Under the pieces are notes generated by a model that searched no databases, was not told the origin of the DNA, and saw nothing but the letters and a program-made list of their open reading frames with translations. Shown here one piece after another: positions 58,140-64,000 of a stretch of 64,000 bases of DNA. This DNA comes from Cycas panzhihuaensis (lineage: Eukaryota > Cycadophyta), in NCBI GenBank assembly GCA_023213395.1, contig CM041465.1, positions 218,309,741 to 218,373,740 of the forward strand. The letters are read 5' to 3'. How positions within the stretch are numbered: position 1 is the stretch's first letter; each line of letters starts with the position of its first letter. Both the position numbers and the translations under genes were made by a program.

Positions 58140-59797
58140 ACTCACTAACGACAATAGAAAAGACTAATCGAGATGGCCATTTTTTCATTTTCATTTTTAT
58201 ATATAAAAAATATATATATTAGTCGATTTGATTAAGTGTGCCCTTTTTCAATTTGATCATATTCCTTGGTATCATTGCTCATATTTTGTCATTTGCATGA
58301 TCACAGTGGTGGCATTTTTATTTGATTCAAATAATTTTTTTATAAAGTTTTTTATTTAATAAAATCAAAGTGCATATTATTTGAGTTCCAAGATTTAAAA
58401 AGCTTAAGCCCTCTTTGGTCTTTGCCCCTAGTTTCACACTCTTCTATGTGACCTTTGATCTTGTTAAAAGGGGGCCTTATTTCATATAAAAGTTACTTAT
58501 GTTTTCTTTAAAATCAATGAGCAAGTTCACCCTCCTGGCATCGGAGGGGTTTAATTTCTAACAAGTCTTGGGTTCAATTCCTATCTAATCTACTCTCAGG
58601 GTAACAATTCAGGGGGGTTATTTTAAGGATATAACTATTTTCCTTTTTTTTTTTTTCCTTCAAACATAAGGTACTTGCCTAATTTCTTCAATATCTCTTC
58701 ATTGGGCTATCAATTTCTGACAAAACCTATCTCGTTGAGTCTGAACTTTTCTGAGGTATAATTTAAACTAGTCATTTACCATATTTGGAGCTGATTTGAC
58801 CTGTTTCTAATCAATTTAAGTCAATCCTTTTTAAAAATGACCTTTTTTAGCTTATTAACATAAAAAGTACTTGCAGTTATTTTCATTATAACTTTTCTGT
58901 TACACATTAGAATTTAGATATGTCAGCTTCTTTGGGAAGCTAACTCATCCTCTTTGAACTGGCACTATTATTTATAAATTTTAAAGTGTTCTTGTAAACT
59001 TTCAAAGCCATCATAGTTGAGGTATATAACAACTTCCAATTTGTCATTATTACATATTTTTATACATTATTTCTCAATTTTTTTTAACTGAAAAATATTA
59101 AGCAGCTCTCTAAACTATATTTAACTATTTTACATTATTCTATAAGATTTTTACTAGCATTTCATAATATTTTGAGCCCCAGGCTCCCGTTAAGCCTTAA
59201 AAAGATGATTGTATCTTTTGTACATTAAAATTTTAACTTGCAGGAACCCATTCTCAAAATGGTTAGTTTTGTTGAATAGATATTCCATTGATCTTTAAAT
59301 TGGTATAATTTCACCTTATATTGACATTGTTTAGGATAACTTTGAAGCTACTCAACTTGAGCATTCAAGATATCCCAACAAGATTATCCTCTAAACCTTT
59401 TTTTAAGGAGTTCTTTATTTTATTTCTTATTGATCACTTATAATACATGTTTGAGGCTTTCATTTAACTTTCATATAGCTTCTTTTAAGCTAATTTCTAG
59501 TAGAAATTTATCATATACATCTAAAGAAAGTGACAAGACAAGTGGTCCTATAACATTAAATGGGTATAATTCTTTTTTTTTTTTGGAAGTTTCATCTTTA
59601 TTTTTTTATCTTTCAAAGTGAAAATATACATATATATTTTAGATTTTCAGCATTATATATCTTCATCAAGACAAAAAGATTTCTTGCATTGAAAAAAATC
59701 ATTTTTTTGCTCAAGTTTGTATTTATTCATTTGAAAAATCAATAGCTTAAGAATTCTTTATTTTTCATCATCAAAGCCTTATTTCATATTTGCATAG
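58140..59797 (+). repeat. E7b leader shared with E7
   Basis: AT-rich leader; 59,093-59,797 aligns with 1-192 plus 15,395-15,895. No coding signal. The last five bases before E4 (CATAG, 59,793-59,797) are the expected left target duplication. Confidence 0.7.
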
Positions 59798-62370
59798 TGT
59801 TTCCCGACTTCCGGGAATGGATACAGAATCACCGACTCAGGTAAGTGCAGGTATGTTTCTCGTATTATCATCGCTTTCATTTGATGGGTGTTTGCTTGCA
59901 TGTCTGCATGTATGTGGCTTTGTAGGTGACTTTGTCTTCGTCTACACTTATTTTTGCCTATGACGATTATAGCAGGGGCACACTCCCAGCGAGTGTGGCA
60001 CCCTGGTGGCCACTCCACTTCCCGCATCTGCCCTCCTCACTCCAAGATCCACTCGATTTACGCCACCTCCACCCGTGTGATGACCCGTCATCGTTTGGTT
60101 GACTTGCCACACTGTTTGAGCCCTATTTTTGCTCTATTGGACCCGTTTGTTGGCTTGTTTGCCCCCAGGTAGGTGTCTTAGCCCCCCATTGGCCCTTTTT
60201 GTCATCTACCCCCAGCCTAGGGTGGTGGCCGACTGTTTTGCCTCGGGTTCGTCTGCATGGAATTTTCGCGGTACCACCGGAATATTCACGGTACCGCGGA
60301 GTTTGCAGCGGTACGACTATTCTAATTTATTTTTCAAAATCCGCTGTAGCAATTTCACATTTATTAGAAAACTTCCACGTGGCTCGCAACTTAACTCTCT
60401 CCCAGTTATGCCCTAATCGCTCACTTTAGGGTTTGGGTTGGGTACTTAAGGCACGATCTACTTATTTTTGAGAACTTTTTGGCTCACTTTCGAATTGCTC
60501 CTCAAGGAAACAATGTTGTGCTCTGCTCTCCTCTGCTGCTCTGCTGCTACCACAGGACCTGCGTCTCTCCTACAGCGCCCAGCTCTCCTTCGGTGTGGCT
60601 AGGACATCTTCCCAGCCCCTCACACACCTTAGAGAGGGCCCCTTGGAGAGGTTCTGGCAGATTCTTACCCCAGGCAGCCTTCAGGTGTTTCAAGTGCAGG
60701 TGTTCTCCTTCCCACTTCCTTAGCAGGGCCCCAAACCTGCTACACCACAGATCTGGGCTAATTTCTCAGCCCCTCCTTGCCAGCTCCTGGCTAAGGCAAG
60801 CCTCCTGCCTCTCCCACTCAGGTATTTCTTGATTTGAATTGCTTTTCTTGTGATATTGACGCTCCATCTTGCTTACTCCCTACTTGTCCTTGTGAGTTTG
60901 GTTTTCTTCTTTTTAGTGGGCTATTTTGCCACTGTCATTGTGCCTCTTACCTGCGTTTGTTGCTCAAGGCAGCGACGTTAAGGGTTGGCATAGGCTTTGG
61001 GAAGGAGCTGGGTGGATTCCGTACCACCTTCCACGCTCCTCAAGCAGCTCTAAGCCCCTCAAATCCTCCCTCTCGCCTCGTGCTGCCCTTGGCACACAAA
61101 CAAGGGTTCGTTGGCCCTCTCTTAGCCACTGAAATTAGCGCTGTCACACGTTGCAGCACTGGTTTGAGGGCTTAGATTTAGGTTTGGGAAACTTACATAA
61201 GTCCCGACCACTAGTCCTTGTCCAACTCTCTTCCCGGCAGCCCGGTTTGCTCTTCATAGCATCCCAGCTCGCCGTAGGTGTTCCTTGGCTCCTCTTCGCC
61301 TCCTTGTTGCCATTTCCAGCCATCTCTCTTGGCCTTGCCCTCGCTGCCTTGTGGCTCTTGGGGGGAGGTTAGGGTGTTATTTGCGGGAGGTGGGCCACTC
61401 TGAGGCTTACCGGTCATTTACCTTTGCTTTGGTTACCCTCTTTTACATACTTTCATCATTCTGTTGATACTAACATATGTGTGTTTAGATTCATATTTGT
61501 TTCATATAGACATATATTGTTAGAATCTTGTATTGCATGTTAGTATCCTTCCTCTAGAAGGGGGGAGGTTGTCGTTGCTCGCAGGTACTTGGAGAGCACG
61601 AAGGATATTGTCCGTTGGCTCCGTTGCTGGTAAGTGTTCCCATGTACATCGTACTTTCATACTTCTTCAGTTATTAGCATTTACTTCCTTTCTTTCCTTG
61701 GCATCATATTTTGGTATTTTTCTAGGGAAGGTAAGGGAGCCCCTCTTCCAAATTCACCACGACGCTTCGCATTCGATGCACCGCGTGGAGTGGTGTGGTG
61801 TCCCTAAAGAAGGCCTTTGTCACGCACGCCCTCGGTCCAGGTGCACGCTTATTCCACCCTACGCTTTCCTTTTGAACTTTTTCTTAATAATTAACACATT
61901 GGAAAACAAAAGGGAAATTTGACTTTGTTTTTTGTTATGCTTTATTTATTTTATTATATGCATCGTTGCTACCCATAGGAAAGGCTATAGGAACTGCCCT
62001 TTTACCTTTCCCCCTCTCCTTAGCCGCACAAGTTTCTTGCCTCCCGTGTTGCTTGTGTACCCAGTTAGCTTGTTTAGGCACACCCTTGATCTATTTTCTT
62101 GGATCCTCTCCTTCCCCTTCTGGCCATCCAAGGGTGGGAGGATCCTATCTCTAGGTCAACCTAGGCTAATCCTATGCCTCTTCACCCTTTATTCGAAGTG
62201 GTGGAGGATCACTTTTTAGTAGCCATATTCCGTTGCAGGTCCCGAAGTCGTGCTCCCAAGACGGGCGCCTCCGTGGTAATTACTTTCCTCGTGGGTCTCT
62301 CCTTGATCATATCATCACCCACTCTCACCACACCTATTAGTTAGGTAGCTATCCAGACGCACGCCCGTCC
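59798..62370 (+). repeat. E4 5' LTR
   Basis: About 2.57 kb. The start matches E3 LTRs (TGTTTCCC...GGGAATGGATACAG). Near 60,268-60,317 it has GGTACC-type palindromes (CGCGGTACCACC, CACGGTACCGCGG, CAGCGGTACG), also seen in E3. ORFs inside (60,479-61,922) have no family motifs and are unlikely to be genes. Confidence 0.85.
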
Positions 62371-62390
62371 CGGTGACCATACTGGGGACT
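62371..62390 (+). other. E4 primer binding site
   Basis: CGGTGACCATACTGGGGACT, 18 of 20 identical to the E3 site. Confidence 0.7.
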
Positions 62391-62542
62391 GCCAATAAGG
62401 GAGCTAGTTTCTGCTCTCTTCCATTGGTTTCGCTACTTTTCTGTGATCCTTTTATACCTATTTCGATCTCTTCGTTGGGCAGCCCCCAACGCATGTACCT
62501 TTACGGCCCTCTCTTTTCCCTAACATTGTTGGTTGATTTTGC

Positions 62543-64000
62543 ATGTGACGCTTCTCTCATCGTTTGCGCGGTCTACCTCCATTATTAGAAGACCCCGAGT
62601 ATCACCCTCTTCCTTTGCCAGATTCTGATCTGACTATGGAAGGATACTTTTCTGATTGGGCCTACCACGCTTCAACCTTAGAAACCCATGCTTTTCCTTC
62701 CTCTATTCCCGGGTCCACCTAAGAGGGTGATGACCCCCTTTATTACCCAAGTGACCAACATCTCTCACTTGATGTCCATCCCTCTACCCATGCCGTAGAA
62801 GGATCCGCTCCTCTTGAGACTTGCCACGTAGTTGGTGACTCTTATGAGGAGCATTCCGAGGGACCTACTTTGTTCGAGGTCCCAGTTACCTCTTACGAGT
62901 ATGTAGGAACCCCTCCTGTCGATGTAGTTGAAGCTCTCAACAAGTGTCGCTGCGCGGCACGCTTGCAACCGCGTCTTGGATGGCTTGAGGGTGCCCTCCG
63001 TGGAGGAGCCTCTTCCTCTTCCGATCCTCCCCCGCATGCCTCATCCTCATCTACTCTTCCTTTAACAACAAATCCCTTTGTGCCTATGCATGTGTCCCAC
63101 TCATTTCCTATTCCCGCAGTGGGGGCACGTATCGTGCCTTCCATTTCTCATTGAGGTCCTAGTGTTTCAGGATCTCCCCGTGGTGTGTCTTTCCCTCAAC
63201 TGAAGGTTAGCATACCCGTCCCTAACCAAACTAATGTGCCATCCTCTAATGTGGTGCATACCATTCCTAGTAGGCCTGCCGGTCCTACTAGCCTTCCGAC
63301 CACTAGTCATGTGGGATCCGCTCCCACACATCCTCAAAACCAACACATTGGTGCTTCCTTCTACGTTCCCCAGTGGTATACTTCTCGGCCTTGGGGCGGG
63401 GGTAGAAGTCGTCTCCCGGTTTATGGGGTGGATCCGCTACACCCATATGGGGTCGCTCCACCTACGAGTCGCCCATATGGGCAAAACCCGGTTCCACATC
63501 TGTCTTGCCCTTCATCCAATGCAATCCCATTCGTCGTGCCTTCGCAAGAGAACCTGACTCCCTTCCAAGGCACCTACCCCCATGCCTCTTTTCAGCAAGG
63601 GGCATTTCCTCAAGGAGGAATGGGTGTTCCACCCCCATCCGCTCCTTGTTCGTTACCTACTATGACATTCGTTGACCTTACGGTCCACGTAAGGGTGCAC
63701 CCCTTCATGGACTTTAGGTCGACACCTCTATCCATTGAGGCATTAAGAACCAATCTACCACCTCATCCCCCTGAAGTTCCTAGATTCGATGGAACTTTGT
63801 CACAAGACCCGGCGAAGCATGTGCATAGTTTCTCTATGGCATGCATCGATTACTGGGCTTACGACCACATTTTAATGAAATTATTCCCGTGATCCTTGCA
63901 GGGCGACGCCCTCAAGTGGTTCTACCATCTCCCTGCCCATTCTATCCATTCATTCCAGCAATTGGTGGATGTGTTCATCAACTACTTTGATGTAGCTCGT
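62543..64000 (+). pseudogene. E4 gag, partial
   Basis: ATG 62,543 aligns with the E3 gag start. The second codon is TGA where E3 has CGA, so the frame is closed at once by one transition. It continues in phase with GLPPLLEDPEYHPL, MEGYFSDWAYH, a Pro/Ser-rich region, a GGMGVPPPSAPCSLP stretch and the gag core (EVPRFDGTLSQDPAKHVHSF, IDYWAYDHILMKLFP, 63,774-63,891). It runs on past a stop at 63,892 to the window edge. Stops also at ~62,719 and ~63,153. Confidence 0.88.

Larger units (their letters stand above)
59798..64000 (+). mobile_element. E4: Tat/Ogre-like gypsy element, plus strand, partial
   Basis: Same family as E3 but in opposite orientation and running off the right edge. 5' LTR 59,798-62,370 (starts TGTTTCCCGAC), primer site 62,371-62,390, gag from 62,543. 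It is visibly richer in G+C and CpG than E3, and its gag keeps one phase with few stops, so it looks less decayed by cytosine deamination. Confidence 0.9.

Noticed and set aside
60479-61922. Several 70-129 codon plus-strand ORFs
   Set aside because: Lie inside the E4 LTR, no motifs, and not preserved in the two E3 LTRs.

Overview
This 64 kb window is a plant nuclear, gene-poor, repeat-rich region made almost entirely of nested, decayed LTR retrotransposons. The clade calls (Ty1/copia, Ty3/gypsy chromovirus, Ty3/gypsy Tat/Ogre-like), initiator-tRNA-Met primer sites, very long leaders and deep transition-type decay point to a seed plant with a large, slowly purged genome. A gymnosperm is plausible but cannot be proven from this sequence. 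I see no intact host gene, rRNA, tRNA or CRISPR. The only host-gene-like sequence is a degenerate starch-binding (CBM45-type) exon fragment near 57.7-58.1 kb.

Layout. (1) 1-192 and 15,395-~17,390: E7, an old plus-strand copia (leader, gag fragment, 3' LTR). E1, a minus-strand copia (193-15,389), is inserted in it with an exact CATTG duplication. E6, a second minus-strand copia (3,011-10,665), is inserted in the E1 integrase. (2) ~17,400-22,738: E5, a truncated minus-strand copia. (3) 22,744-46,484: E3, a very large minus-strand Tat-type gypsy with ~2.75 kb LTRs. It has a single 2.2-kilocodon Gag-Pol frame, an antisense ORF with mobile-domain-like motifs, and an extra RNase H. E2, a plus-strand chromovirus-like gypsy (27,229-33,987), is nested in its 3' region. 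(4) 46,490-~56,041: unassigned AT-rich sequence plus E8, an ancient Tat-like element whose gag remnant carries a 320 bp TRIM-class mini-retrotransposon (49,681-50,000). (5) 56,042-59,797: E7b, a second plus-strand copia of the E7 group (LTR, primer site, long AT microsatellite, captured gene fragment, leader). (6) 59,798-64,000: E4, a plus-strand, less decayed relative of E3 that runs off the window.

How the parts relate. Direct repeats at insertion ends and interrupted reading frames give an order: E7 before E1 before E6; E3 before E2; E7b before E4; E8 before the mini-element. Both large gypsy frames (E2 and E3) keep one continuous phase and are broken by stops (mostly explicable by single transitions), so they decayed mainly by point mutation. 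The most unusual contents are the antisense ORF plus extra RNase H in E3, the captured CBM45-like fragment in the E7b leader, and the miniature LTR element.
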